A stretch of DNA of 64,000 bases from JALZVT01 sp039029135 (GTDB taxonomy: Bacteria > Pseudomonadota > Gammaproteobacteria > Pseudomonadales > Azotimanducaceae): positions 1-64,000 of the forward strand of contig JBCCGT010000019.1 in assembly GCA_039029135.1 (NCBI GenBank), written 5' to 3'. Shown here piece by piece: positions 8,849 to 17,761 of the stretch. The stretch's first letter is position 1. Every line of letters starts with the position of its first letter. The translations under genes were made by a program, and so were the position numbers. Below the pieces are notes generated by a model. It saw only the letters and a list, made by a program, of their open reading frames with translations. It was not told the DNA's origin and searched no databases.

Positions 8849-9186
8849 AACTAGAGATTCCAGCGGTTTCCAGCTGGCGCCGGAACTGGGCAGGCGTTCT
8901 TACGTGGTCCCGGGGTGCCTCTCCTGCGGCCGCCGGTGCCTATCGGCTCTTGGCTGATGTCGCGAGTGCGAATTCTTTGTTTGTACTGCAGCACCAAGCT
9001 GTCTCCAGGTACATGCAGAAATACTGTCTGAGCCAGCGTACGCGTGTGCGGGTAAAGCTGCCGCTCATTGAGTTCAGTGGTTGCACGCATCGGTGTGCAA
9101 CCCATCCTCTTTCCCGAATACCTCACCAAAGAATGCTTTTTTGTCCGCCTTTCAAATCGTCGGACACTATCCAGAGAGGTAACAGA
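8849..9186. other. Intergenic stretch of about 340 bases
   Basis: No supported gene. A leftward frame covers most of it (8851-9198) but shows no ribosome site or domain and is arginine- and proline-rich in the manner of antisense or random reading. An AGAGG ribosome site at 9175-9179 belongs to the next gene. Confidence 0.45.
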
Positions 9187-9561
9187 ATGAGCGGACAACC
9201 CAAAGAAGAACTGTGCGTAGCGAGTAACGAAGAACTAACAAACCCTCAGTACTACCAGCGCTTATGGCAAGCCGTTCGCGATCAAAACATCCACCGTCGA
9301 TGTTGGTTGGATGCCATCGCAGACGCACTAAGAGACTATGAAGGGGCTGTCTATTGGACTTGCAGACTCGAGTATGACATTCCCGAGATCGACGAGACCT
9401 TCGGAGACGATCCCGAAGTGAGATGGCTGGGTTACTATCTCCAAGCAGATGAAACCGGCGCAGCGCCAAAGAGGATCTCGACCAAGTTGGAGCGCCTTCG
9501 TTTGCTCGACCTGTACTTTCGCATTCGGCACCCGAACCTCGCGGCTGGCTTTATCACATAG
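9187..9561 (+). CDS. Small unknown soluble protein
   Basis: 124 residues. The ATG at 9187 has AGAGG seven bases upstream; the longer frame reaching back to 8950 has none and its extra segment is not protein-like. The protein is acidic and helix-rich, with no signal or membrane segment. A segment reads YQRLWQAVRDQNIHRRCWLD, followed by an acidic EYDIPEIDETFGDDPE. No family recognised. It precedes the metallopeptidase gene by about 60 bases and may be transcribed with it. Confidence 0.6.
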   Translation: MSGQPKEELCVASNEELTNPQYYQRLWQAVRDQNIHRRCWLDAIADALRDYEGAVYWTCRLEYDIPEIDETFGDDPEVRWLGYYLQADETGAAPKRISTKLERLRLLDLYFRIRHPNLAAGFIT

Positions 9562-9623
9562 GGCCTGGAGTTAGTTTTTCGAGATAGAGAGAACTGTAGG
9601 TACCACTAGCCATAGGGTGTTGT

Positions 9624-10706
9624 ATGAAAGATGTTTGGACTCAAGCGCTTCAAAACTACTATGAGCTTGCGCCCTCCAAACTCTCTCCCGCAATGCTACA
9701 GCGGTTGCTTGATGCTGATCTCGCAGATGAAACGAGAGGCCAGAAGCGCCAAGAGCATGTGCTAGGGCTGGTCGCGAGGAACCACACGCTAACGGCACCC
9801 GGCATCAGTGACCTGATAGATCGACAGACCATTCGGGTGCTGCCCAGCCCTATTTGCGCTGCGTTTTCTAAGCCACCGAACACAATTGTGGTCGGCGACG
9901 GACTGATCGATCTGCTGACTGCATGCGGTTATTGGAGCGCGCTGGTCGGAGCGTTGCCAAAATCAGCCGATGAAGTGTATCCGCTTGAGAAACACCCGAA
10001 GATACCGCTCAGCGACGCGTTGGCGGTTTACACCTACGCGTTGCTCTACCGCTACCATGAGCACGGCGAGCCGTTGCCAGACTTCCGCGCGTTAGCCCAC
10101 CAGTTCCCCAATCCAAACCTTGATACCCAGGTCCGGGACGCCATAGCGGGCGCCGTTATGTACATCCTGTTGCACGAACTCGGGCATCTCGCGCTAGGTC
10201 ACCATGAAGGGAATGACGTGTCGCTTCCTTTTGACCCGCCTGCGCTTATCGGTGAGGCGCTCACGCTCTATCAACAGCGGGAGCTGGAAGCCGATCTATG
10301 GGCGATGGAAGCCATCCGACCCGATCTTCGAAAGATCCACACCGCCTGGATAAACATGGGCCTGAGCTTCCACTTTCAGCGCGGTGCACTACTTAGCGAA
10401 GCCTCAGAGTCACATCCACTCTATGTTAACCGACTGGCCTTCGCACACGCCTGTACCGATGAGCAGCTGCGCGCCGCCGGGGATATGGATGCACATCTCA
10501 TCCGTATGGCGTCAGCCCACGAAAACATCGAGCGAAACAACGAGAAACGCGCCGCACAGGGGAGTCTGCCGTTCCTGTCATCGCTAACGCGCGAGGAGAT
10601 ACTCGATCAGATTGAAAGTCTCGCAACACTCATCCCCCTGGACGTATCCCCTGTGCTAGCTTCAGAGATACCCACCTGGCACACGTGCTTTGAAGGATCG
10701 GAATGA
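9624..10706 (+). CDS. Soluble M48-like zinc metallopeptidase
   Basis: 360 residues. HELGH at 184-188 inside YILLHELGHLALGHH supplies two zinc histidines and the catalytic Glu, and QRELEADLWAMEA (Glu220, Asp224) fits the ExxxD third-ligand helix of M48/Ste24-like peptidases. The later HPLYVNRLAF resembles the conserved HP...R element of that group. Unlike HtpX or Ste24 it has no transmembrane helices and no signal peptide, so it would act in the cytoplasm. The first 150 residues are family-specific and unrecognised. It lies in the island between unknown genes; its target is unknown. A divergent assignment within gluzincins is possible. Confidence 0.75.
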   Translation: MKDVWTQALQNYYELAPSKLSPAMLQRLLDADLADETRGQKRQEHVLGLVARNHTLTAPGISDLIDRQTIRVLPSPICAAFSKPPNTIVVGDGLIDLLTACGYWSALVGALPKSADEVYPLEKHPKIPLSDALAVYTYALLYRYHEHGEPLPDFRALAHQFPNPNLDTQVRDAIAGAVMYILLHELGHLALGHHEGNDVSLPFDPPALIGEALTLYQQRELEADLWAMEAIRPDLRKIHTAWINMGLSFHFQRGALLSEASESHPLYVNRLAFAHACTDEQLRAAGDMDAHLIRMASAHENIERNNEKRAAQGSLPFLSSLTREEILDQIESLATLIPLDVSPVLASEIPTWHTCFEGSE

Positions 10707-10753
10707 ACAGACGCGTGTTGTTTGCTTCTAGGTCTGCAGGTCTCTGAAAGACT

Positions 10754-11422
10754 TTAGGAGGGCTCAGAAGGCTCCAAGAGACCCGGGTTTCTGCGCGCGA
10801 GATGAAAGAACCACTCTTCATGGATCCACTCGGCAAGGTAGCGCTTGTTCTCGGCATGGAACTGCTCAAGGATGCCTTGCGCATTCGCCTGGTCTAGTGT
10901 TTGCGCCGTAATAAACTCAACGAGATCGGGCTCGACGCCGAAGTACTGCGCATTGTTCCAGGGCTGCCTACCGAATTGATCCCGCAGGAGGAGGTCGATC
11001 TCCGGACGCGACAGCAATCGTCTGATCGTGGTCGCATTGTCTGATTTAGAGCACACCACGTGCGCCGCAGTCTCCAAGAATCGTGGATGTTGAAAGTTGA
11101 TCGGAAAACCGCCATCGAGTATGCCGAAGAGTCGTTCGTCGACACGTCGATTTGCCGCATCCAGCATTTCAAGACCAAGTGTTACGAGTTTTTGTTCATC
11201 GCTCATCGCTCCTTCTTTCCCGGGCGCACGCGCGCCCGATTGCTGTTCCCACCGCGCTAGAAGCGCATCGACGACCTCCCTACCGGACGCTGCTTCCGAA
11301 CTGACCAGACCGCTCCACTGACTCTCGCCAATGGGCAGCCCCCAATCTCGGAGACTGAACTGTCGACCCGAAGCGATGTTGGTCTGGTAGATACGCCACA
11401 ACCGCGCTGCTTCATCTGTCAT
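10754..11422 (-). CDS. Unknown protein with ankyrin-like segment
   Basis: 222 residues. The central part, about 75-160, reads like one or two degenerate ankyrin repeats (ILDGGFPINFQHPRFLETAA, then RPEIDLLLRDQFGRQPWNNA), suggesting a protein-binding module. No signal peptide or membrane segment. Its start overlaps the stop of the upstream gene by four bases (ATGA at 11419), so the pair form one translational unit. Function unknown; the pair could be an effector with its partner, but nothing in the sequence proves it. Confidence 0.6.
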   Translation of the reverse strand: MTDEAARLWRIYQTNIASGRQFSLRDWGLPIGESQWSGLVSSEAASGREVVDALLARWEQQSGARAPGKEGAMSDEQKLVTLGLEMLDAANRRVDERLFGILDGGFPINFQHPRFLETAAHVVCSKSDNATTIRRLLSRPEIDLLLRDQFGRQPWNNAQYFGVEPDLVEFITAQTLDQANAQGILEQFHAENKRYLAEWIHEEWFFHLARRNPGLLEPSEPS

Positions 11423-12258
11423 AGCGAGTCTGTCTCCGAAGAGTCAAGACCGCGTGTAAAGAGTTTCATTCGGGCGGGTAGTCCTCCAGTCACGTGGTTG
11501 GAGAGCGATCGGGCTTGCGCGAGAGTGGCCGTGGATTTTGTGTCGACGGGGTAATCCGCCTCCAGCAACACCAGGCTCCTCGGCGGATCGCCTTCGTAGA
11601 TCAGTGCATCGACACCCAGCACGAAACACACGCGATTGGCGCCTGTGCGTTCATGTTGGAGCGCGATCAGGCCCAGTTCCTCCGGAGAGAACGCCAGCCA
11701 TCCGGAGTAGATCTCGGGGTCTTTGTCCTCGCCGGGGTGATCGACCAGATCGATCAATCGCGCCCGGTTTCCGATTAGAACCATTAAATGCAAGACAGAC
11801 TCATCACAGAGATAGTTGATCGCCTCACTCTCCGGTAAGGACGCCTCGAAATAGCTCTCCGCATCATTCACTCGCCCGAATGACTCCTGCAGAAAGAACG
11901 GCGCCTGAAGTTTGATGGGCGCAAGCAGCTGGGATCGATCGCAGAAATAGCCATCGCTGTCCGGATCGCTCAAGAAGCGAATAATCCCCTCAACGCGATC
12001 GGGTTCCGGAATGGCGTAGCGTTGTTCACCTGCCGAGCCGCCGCTCTGGCCTTTGCGAATACCACGTACGAAAGCTTCGAGCCTCCGACGAGGAACCAGG
12101 GTGCCGGTGGCCGCCTCGATATCGGCAACCAGATCTTCCCAGCCGTACATCTTGTTCCCGCCACCGCCCCACCCGACGCGGTAGCTCATCAAGATGTGCC
12201 GTAGTCGTTGATAAACGACCGCGTCGTATCGCTGTGGCTCCTGGGCGCCAACTTCCAT
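11419..12258 (-). CDS. Unknown protein, first gene of a coupled pair
   Basis: 279 residues, soluble. The N-terminal third contains a glycine-rich turn (YRVGWGGGGNKMYGWEDL) followed by a segment that could be a helix-turn-helix (DIEAATGTLVPRRRLEAFVR), so DNA binding is possible. The C-terminal two thirds are predicted alpha/beta (LHLMVLIGNRARLIDLVDHP, NRVCFVLGVDALIYEGDPP). No family recognised. It is transcribed leftward, divergently from the SprT-like gene, from a roughly 95-base gap, so the two promoters probably sit close together. Overlaps the ankyrin-like gene downstream. Confidence 0.6.
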   Translation of the reverse strand: MEVGAQEPQRYDAVVYQRLRHILMSYRVGWGGGGNKMYGWEDLVADIEAATGTLVPRRRLEAFVRGIRKGQSGGSAGEQRYAIPEPDRVEGIIRFLSDPDSDGYFCDRSQLLAPIKLQAPFFLQESFGRVNDAESYFEASLPESEAINYLCDESVLHLMVLIGNRARLIDLVDHPGEDKDPEIYSGWLAFSPEELGLIALQHERTGANRVCFVLGVDALIYEGDPPRSLVLLEADYPVDTKSTATLAQARSLSNHVTGGLPARMKLFTRGLDSSETDSL

Positions 12259-12300
12259 TTTCTTTCGGCGTTTTCCTTTCCTAAGTCACCCCACAGCATC

Positions 12301-12327
12301 GCGAGCAAACCGCGAGCAAACCGCGAA
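12301..12327. repeat. Short tandem direct repeat in divergent promoter gap
   Basis: The 11-base unit GCGAGCAAACC occurs at 12301-12311 and 12312-12322, with a partial third copy GCGAA from 12323. It lies in the gap between the leftward gene starting at 12258 and the rightward SprT-like gene starting at 12352, where a regulator could bind. The copy number is too low for a replication iteron. Confidence 0.45.
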
Positions 12328-12351
12328 CTGTTGCTGGCTAGAGTGCGCAGC

Positions 12352-13239
12352 ATGCAACGTCGAACCCACCAGCAATCAAACACCGAGGCGGAACGGGAGC
12401 CCTCGCAGCCGGTCGCCGATGATATCGAATTGGTTCGTACGAAACACAACCCGCAGTCTAACCCAGAGAGCATGCGGCAGAACCAACAACCCGCGCTCGA
12501 AATCCACGCACAGCTCCAGCGCGCTTTCGAGCACTTCAACAAAGAGCTCTTTGAGGGACGGTTTGGCGTGCGTCTGTCTGACGTCGTTTTCACAACCCCA
12601 AGGAGCAACCGATTCAAGGGGTACTTTCAGCAAGCGGCCTGGGTGTCGAATCAGGATTCTGAGCGCAGGGTCTCTGAGATCGCGATCAATCCGGCGTGGT
12701 TTCACACGCATAGGGATGTGTGCGCGACTCTCACCCACGAGATGGGGCATCAAGCTCAAGCCGAGTTTCCGGACGTGTTTGGCAGGCCTGGGAAAGGCGG
12801 CTATCACAACAAAGCGTTCGCGCGGATGCTCAGCACCCTGGGCCTCCCTACCTCTTCAACCGGCAAACCAGGCGGCGACAAAACAGGCGTTAGGATGAGC
12901 CACTATATTGTGGAAGATGGCGCCTTTCTTCGTTCGTACGAACGATTCGAGGCGCAACAGCGCGAGTTTACCTGGACCCTCGCCACCGCGCTTCAGCATC
13001 GCGACAAGCCCTCCCCCGAGCCCAACGATGATCAACGCCGCGAGCGCGAGCGCGCAGAGGGGCTAAAGCACAAGAAACGCCTCTCGAAGACGAAGTACAC
13101 CTGCGAGAACTGCCAGCTCAACGCCTGGGCAAAACCAAACGTCCGCTTGATCTGCGGCACCTGCGAGGTGCCGATGGTGGACGCGTCTGATTCGTACAAC
13201 GCAAAAGGCGCAATCGGCGGAGGGCGTACCCATGGGTAA
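12352..13239 (+). CDS. SprT-like zinc metalloprotease with C-terminal zinc ribbon
   Basis: 295 residues from the ATG at 12352; the frame is open further upstream into the divergent promoter, but that part has no good start. The SprT/wss1-type domain spans about 52-165. It has the sequence VCATLTHEMGHQAQAEFP (HEMGH 129-133) and a later GYHNKAF that supplies the third zinc histidine, as in SprT-like proteins of conjugative elements. A linker rich in charged residues leads to a zinc ribbon with CENC and CGTC pairs near the C-terminus. It opens a rightward gene array; the next gene overlaps its end by eight bases. Such proteins are thought to act on DNA-bound proteins; the role here is unknown. 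Confidence 0.85.
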   Translation: MQRRTHQQSNTEAEREPSQPVADDIELVRTKHNPQSNPESMRQNQQPALEIHAQLQRAFEHFNKELFEGRFGVRLSDVVFTTPRSNRFKGYFQQAAWVSNQDSERRVSEIAINPAWFHTHRDVCATLTHEMGHQAQAEFPDVFGRPGKGGYHNKAFARMLSTLGLPTSSTGKPGGDKTGVRMSHYIVEDGAFLRSYERFEAQQREFTWTLATALQHRDKPSPEPNDDQRRERERAEGLKHKKRLSKTKYTCENCQLNAWAKPNVRLICGTCEVPMVDASDSYNAKGAIGGGRTHG

Positions 13240-13579
13240 CGCCAATCCGCTGCTGATCTATGCCCTGTATCTGGGCTCAAGCCTGAGCTTTGTCGTCGTC
13301 AACATCGCCCTCGCAGCGTTCGCCACAGGCCGCGGCGTAAAGCCGCTGGCCTTAGCGGTTCTCGCAGCGGCTGTGGCCTATGCATTGTTCGTCTGGGCGA
13401 TGCGCACCGCAAATCAGACACTCGGCGTCGCAGCCGCGTTATCGATGAGCTTGAGCCTGTTGCTTACCGGCGCCTGGTCAGCCATCCACCACGCTCCCTC
13501 AGCTTCTCAACTAGCAGCGTACGGCCTGCTCATCGGGGTCATAGCGCTCCTACATGCGGGGGTGCCGTCATCACCATAA
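13232..13579 (+). CDS. Small multi-pass membrane protein
   Basis: 115 residues, almost wholly hydrophobic, with about four predicted transmembrane helices (LLIYALYLGSSLSFVVVN, LALAVLAAAVAYALFVWAM, GVAAALSMSLSLLLTGAW, LAAYGLLIGVIALLHAG). The ATG has GGAGGG nine bases upstream and lies inside the end of the SprT-like gene, implying coupling. No family recognised. Inner-membrane location is inferred. Its place in the array suggests it belongs with the other membrane proteins of the VirD4-like operon. Confidence 0.65.
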   Translation: MGNANPLLIYALYLGSSLSFVVVNIALAAFATGRGVKPLALAVLAAAVAYALFVWAMRTANQTLGVAAALSMSLSLLLTGAWSAIHHAPSASQLAAYGLLIGVIALLHAGVPSSP

Positions 13580-13596
13580 AGAAGGACCCATACCTC

Positions 13597-13842
13597 ATGT
13601 CTACCGGCAAGCGCACGCTTTTTCCCCACCCCGGCGGTGACAACCTGTTTTTCATCAATGAGGGCGCTGCACGTGCCTGGTGGATGGGACAACGAAGAAC
13701 CCCGCGCGCCCCCGCAACAGCGGCAGCCGTTGAGGCGATCTTCGCCTGCCCCTCTTGCGCACTCGAGGTCAGAGAATCCGCTGGCGTCCGTGTGCAGTGC
13801 AGCGCGTGCGCGCATCCGATGCACGAGGTGAAGCAACCATGA
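13597..13842 (+). CDS. Small zinc-ribbon protein
   Basis: 81 residues. The C-terminal half carries two CxxC pairs, CPSC and CSAC, spaced 19 residues apart, the layout of a zinc ribbon (FACPSCALEVRESAGVRV, then QCSACAHPM). The N-terminal part is basic (STGKRTLFPHPGGDN, MGQRRTPRAP). The stop overlaps the start of the next gene as ATGA. It may bind nucleic acid or a partner protein; no named family. Confidence 0.6.
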   Translation: MSTGKRTLFPHPGGDNLFFINEGAARAWWMGQRRTPRAPATAAAVEAIFACPSCALEVRESAGVRVQCSACAHPMHEVKQP

Positions 13843-15116
13843 ACTACTACGACGCATTGGCAGCAAGAGCTGCCAACAATCAATCCCTGACTGGGGACCT
13901 ATCCCAGCTTCAGGAAGAGGTTGCGCAATCGATCACTCGCGAGCGCGCGACGCTCGAGAGCGCGCTTGCTAAAGCAGAAGCGCTCAGAGGTCAGCTACAC
14001 CCGATCACAGAAGCGTTAGTCCCTGACGCCAGTGATCATCTGGCCAGGGCGAACCGGGCGATCGGTACGCGCCTTCAAGACCTGGAGAACGCGAGCCTCG
14101 CGCTAAAGGCCTTTCGGCGACGCCATGGACGGGTGGCACCCCCTCGAACACCTTTCGCCCTCAAGACGACCCTCAATTGCACACTTGCCGTGCTCGTCGA
14201 AAGCGTCGTTAACGCGGGGTTTTTCCTCTCCGCCCATCTGACGGCCGGGCCGGTCGGTGCCCTTCTTGCGAGCACCCTGATCAGTGCAACGAACGTCTTT
14301 GTGAGCGCCAGTGCCGGTTACCGAATCGGCCGCTGGACGTGCTGGGGCGAGACCGCACCTGACGGCGACAAAGAACCTTTTCGGGGGACGCGCCGAAAGG
14401 CGAAGACCTTGTTAGTAGGCTTCATCGGCGTGATGGGCGGCTTTCACCTGACCGTCGGTTCGATCCGGGCACAGGAGAGTCTCACGGAGATTGTGCACTC
14501 ACCGGGGGCATATCTGGACGTGATCACCCAGCCAGAGAGTCTATTCCTGGTGATGGCGGGTGTTGGAATGAGCGTCTTCGCCTACTACAAGGGCGTGAGC
14601 GGCTTTGATGATCCCTATCCCTGTTATGGGGATCTCGCGCGCCAGGTCGAAGATGCCGAGGACGCGCTGGCTGAGACGCACGAAGACGCGGCAGAGGAGA
14701 TCCGCGATTACTACGAAGACGCCATCGAAGGGTCTTCAGACACCCTAACCGCGCATCGCCATCACTACGAGGCCTATAACGCGGCCGTCAACGAGTGCGT
14801 CACCGCACAACAGCGGCTGAGCCGATCCGTGCACACCGCCGAGACCCATCTGCGCTCCGAGGTACAGCAACTCTTAAGCCTGTATGACGGCGCCCCGGGC
14901 GATATCGAAGCGGCAATGAGTCGGGCGGAGCTCGATGCCTTCTGCGCTCTCGGCGCGGGACTCACTTACACCTTGCCCACGCAAATTCCCTATCCAGATC
15001 AATCGGCGCAGCACAACGCCGCCGCGGGGGCGCGAGACAAAACGCTGGCCGCCGTGGCGGCGCTCTTGCCCGCTCCCCAGACAGACAACCCCAACCGGAG
15101 GTCTCATCATGCCTAG
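13839..15116 (+). CDS. Coiled-coil inner-membrane protein
   Basis: 425 residues from the ATG at 13839, which overlaps the previous stop. Order: an N-terminal coiled coil (about 20-95; LSQLQEEVAQSITRERATLE), a hydrophobic block with two membrane helices (about 110-162), a third helix near 190-208 (LLVGFIGVMGGFHLTVGSI), a fourth near 234-251 (SLFLVMAGVGMSVFAYYKG), then a second, strongly acidic coiled coil (about 266-350, beginning LARQVEDAEDALAETHEDAA). No family recognised. It stands directly before the vWA-like protein and the VirD4-like ATPase and overlaps the former by eight bases, so a role in the same membrane complex is likely. Confidence 0.65.
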   Translation: MNYYDALAARAANNQSLTGDLSQLQEEVAQSITRERATLESALAKAEALRGQLHPITEALVPDASDHLARANRAIGTRLQDLENASLALKAFRRRHGRVAPPRTPFALKTTLNCTLAVLVESVVNAGFFLSAHLTAGPVGALLASTLISATNVFVSASAGYRIGRWTCWGETAPDGDKEPFRGTRRKAKTLLVGFIGVMGGFHLTVGSIRAQESLTEIVHSPGAYLDVITQPESLFLVMAGVGMSVFAYYKGVSGFDDPYPCYGDLARQVEDAEDALAETHEDAAEEIRDYYEDAIEGSSDTLTAHRHHYEAYNAAVNECVTAQQRLSRSVHTAETHLRSEVQQLLSLYDGAPGDIEAAMSRAELDAFCALGAGLTYTLPTQIPYPDQSAQHNAAAGARDKTLAAVAALLPAPQTDNPNRRSHHA

Positions 15117-16005
15117 ACGCGGAAGTCGACGTAGAAACAGGACACGCAAGAACAAGGGGCTCAGCCCTGCATCGCTCGCCGGTTATGGCGCCGCGATCGC
15201 CCTCGGTGTCGGCGGTCTCGGTTTTACAGCCATCAACGCCATCGGCAAACCGGTGCCTGAAAAGAACGGCTGCTTTGTCACACCACGCCAGGATCACACG
15301 TTGATCCTGGTGGACGCGAGCGAGCCGCGTTGGAACGCCCACCAACAACGATCCATCCGCAACGCGCTGGACCAGGTCTACGAGGGCCTCGGGTTCAATG
15401 AGCGTCTCAGCGTCTTCACCAGCGAAGAGGATCAGATTGGCTCGGCCGCGAAGATCACGCCGCGCTTCAGTGTCTGCGGCACGGCCCGTGCGCCAGAGGA
15501 GCTGGAATCGATCGGTGCGGAGTCCGCCAGTGAAGGCTATCTCCGGCGTACGAAAGAACGCCTCTACGACAAATTCCTCGGCCCTGAGCTGGACGCGCTG
15601 CTGACGTTGTCGCCTGAGTCGGATCGACGACAGCGCTATCAATCCCCGGTGCTCGAACTGCTACAGGCAATCTCCCGGCGACCAGAAGCACAGCACGCCC
15701 GCAAGCTGATCGTCATCAGCGATCTGCTGCAGAACTCGGATACGGCGCAGTTCTGCACGGTCCGCATGGCCATGCCGTACTTTGAGGTGTTTCGGCAGAG
15801 ACGCTCCTACGCACGCCTAACCCCGGAAGGCTTCGACGGCATCGATGTCGAGTTGTATCTACTGCAGCGTCAGGGCTTCGGCGGTCCCGCCCTGCCCTAC
15901 TGCCGCGACGAGGAAGAACTGGTCCGGTTCTATTCCGACTACTTCACTCACCATGGCGCGCGTTCAGTCACCCTGACGCGCTTGCGTGATGGCAATGTCG
16001 GGTAG
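15109..16005 (+). CDS. Membrane-anchored vWA-like protein
   Basis: 298 residues. The ATG at 15109 has GGAGG eight bases upstream; the longer frame to 14935 lies inside the previous gene. A very basic N-terminus (PRRGSRRRNRTRKNK) precedes one membrane helix (about 22-45), so the rest is likely periplasmic. From 62 on it resembles a von Willebrand A fold: HTLILVDASEP (Asp69, Ser71, where the usual DxSxS has Pro73 in place of the last Ser), a helix with ISDLL following the strand RKLIVISDLLQ at 198-208. The incomplete MIDAS suggests altered metal binding. It ends inside the start of the VirD4-like gene (20-base overlap). Confidence 0.65.
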   Translation: MPRRGSRRRNRTRKNKGLSPASLAGYGAAIALGVGGLGFTAINAIGKPVPEKNGCFVTPRQDHTLILVDASEPRWNAHQQRSIRNALDQVYEGLGFNERLSVFTSEEDQIGSAAKITPRFSVCGTARAPEELESIGAESASEGYLRRTKERLYDKFLGPELDALLTLSPESDRRQRYQSPVLELLQAISRRPEAQHARKLIVISDLLQNSDTAQFCTVRMAMPYFEVFRQRRSYARLTPEGFDGIDVELYLLQRQGFGGPALPYCRDEEELVRFYSDYFTHHGARSVTLTRLRDGNVG

Positions 16006-17761
16006 AGCCGCGCGCCCATCGGGCGAGCATCAGGAGCCCGGGCCGCTGATGCTCGCCACCATCGGGTCGGCCTTGATCTGGGGTGCTATTCAGCTGGGGC
16101 CGGTGATGGGACCCAGCGGCCTTCAATGGCTGCCGACGTTGCTGTGGGGTCTCGGCGGGTTATGCGCCCTCAGAGTGTTCGCGGACGGCCTGTTGATCTT
16201 CGCCGGTCTCATTGAATGGTTCGCTTCTCGGCAGCCGACCGGTCAGAACGGCACTGCCGATTGGGCGACCTGGAAGATCCTCAAGCCGTCCCTCGCGAAA
16301 CCCGGCACGGGCGCCTTCTGGGGCCTATTGGCGAAGACTAGGAAGGCGCTGTTCTTTGACTTCGTGAGCAACGCGATGGTCGTGGCTCCGGCGGGCAGCG
16401 GCAAGGGCATCTATGCGGTGATCCCGGCGATCTTCTCTATCACGGCCTCCAAGGTCATCGCTGACTTCAAGGGCGAGTTGGCGTGCGTCTGCGCACCGAT
16501 GCTTCGCAAGCGCGGCGAGACGGTCAAAGTCCTTAACCCCGCCGGTCTGTGGCCGGATCAGCTGGGCGAGAGCGACAGATACAACGGCCTCCACATCATC
16601 GTCGATAACCTCTACCGCCCCGGTGGCCTGCGGGACATGCCTGATGATCTCGCGGAGTTCAGCAAGCAGGTGTTTCCGGAGCCGAGCGCGGCCGAGGGGG
16701 AGAACGTCTACTTCCGCAACGGTGGCCGGCGCGCCATCGCTGACGCCACCGCCATCGAGGCCATGATCAATGGATACCTGGCGACGGTCTCTGCAGTGGC
16801 CTTGCTCGTCGAGGATCGCAGCGCCTTTGAGATGCATATGCGCTGGCTGGTGGGTATCGATGCCGCCGGTAATCCGCTCGAGGGCGGCCCCATGCCCATT
16901 GAGCAATGCGAGTGGGCGGACCTGCACGATCCCGAGGACTTGCGCGAGTTCATCCTGCTGATGCGCGCCCGGGCCAGCAACTGGATCGCCATGATGAGCG
17001 GTGCCGACAGCCGCACCTTCGATAGCTTCGCGAGCGGCGCGCAACAGGCGCTCGCGCCCTTTGCCTATGGGCGGCTCGCCCCCGCCATGGGGGAGTCCAC
17101 CTTCTCCATGGATGACCTGAAGGACGATCGGGTCAGTCTCTTCATCATCAGCGATGCCTCCCGGCCGGAAGTGTTTAAGGCCTACAACGGCCTGATGCAG
17201 TGGTGCGCCATGACCGCGCTGAAGCGCCACCCGAAGAAGGAGGTGCCGGTCTATTTCATTCTGAATGAGGTCACGAACTACTTCGTCAACGGCCTGGCCT
17301 CCCTGCTCACCTGGGGAAGGTCCTTTGGGCTCAGGCTGTTTATTGTGTTCCAGGACCTCTCTGCGTTTGCTAAATCGTACGGCGAAAAAGAGCTGGAGAC
17401 GCTGTTCTCTGAAACCGAGATCAAGCTCTTCCTGCCAGGTCAGCGTTCCCCCAAAACCCTGGAACGCATCAAGGGACTGCTGGGCAATCGCTCAGTAGCA
17501 AGCGTCAGTCGCAGCCAGGATGGGCTCCATAGTGCGGTGCGCGAACAGGTGAGCGAGCAATCTCGTCCCTTGCTGGATGAAGACGAGATCCGGCGCACCG
17601 AACGCGGCCTGTTGATCGTACGACAGAACCCGCCCGCTCTGATCGAACCGGTCGCCTACGCCGCGATCGACCCCTGGCGTAAAGAAGCGGACATCAACCC
17701 CTTCCACGGCAAACCATTCCTGCAGCGCGTGAAGCTGCGCCTGAGAGGAGCACGACGATGA
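15986..17761 (+). CDS. VirD4/TraG-type coupling ATPase with altered Walker B
   Basis: 591 residues. Two N-terminal membrane helices (about 20-40 and 49-78) precede the RecA-like domain. Walker A is APAGSGKG at 134-141, followed by the family strand KVIADFKGEL at 156-165. The insert (all-alpha) region spans about 220-340. Walker B reads VYFILNEVTNY at 422-432: the usual Asp is Asn427 while the catalytic Glu428 is kept. Arginine and glutamine sensors follow (LTWGRSFGLR, FIVFQDLSAF). The family couples DNA or protein substrates to a type IV secretion channel. Here no relaxase or VirB-type channel is seen, so the substrate and partner are unknown. GTG start at 15986 or ATG at 15989. Confidence 0.85.
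   Translation: MMAMSGRAARPSGEHQEPGPLMLATIGSALIWGAIQLGPVMGPSGLQWLPTLLWGLGGLCALRVFADGLLIFAGLIEWFASRQPTGQNGTADWATWKILKPSLAKPGTGAFWGLLAKTRKALFFDFVSNAMVVAPAGSGKGIYAVIPAIFSITASKVIADFKGELACVCAPMLRKRGETVKVLNPAGLWPDQLGESDRYNGLHIIVDNLYRPGGLRDMPDDLAEFSKQVFPEPSAAEGENVYFRNGGRRAIADATAIEAMINGYLATVSAVALLVEDRSAFEMHMRWLVGIDAAGNPLEGGPMPIEQCEWADLHDPEDLREFILLMRARASNWIAMMSGADSRTFDSFASGAQQALAPFAYGRLAPAMGESTFSMDDLKDDRVSLFIISDASRPEVFKAYNGLMQWCAMTALKRHPKKEVPVYFILNEVTNYFVNGLASLLTWGRSFGLRLFIVFQDLSAFAKSYGEKELETLFSETEIKLFLPGQRSPKTLERIKGLLGNRSVASVSRSQDGLHSAVREQVSEQSRPLLDEDEIRRTERGLLIVRQNPPALIEPVAYAAIDPWRKEADINPFHGKPFLQRVKLRLRGARR

Noticed and set aside
8851..9198. Leftward 115-codon frame before the 9187 gene
   Set aside because: Arg/Pro-rich, no ribosome site, no recognisable domain, and it overlaps the start of the supported rightward gene.
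12301..12327. Replication origin iterons
   Set aside because: Only two and a half copies of an 11-base unit, no replication-initiator gene nearby, and position in a divergent promoter gap.
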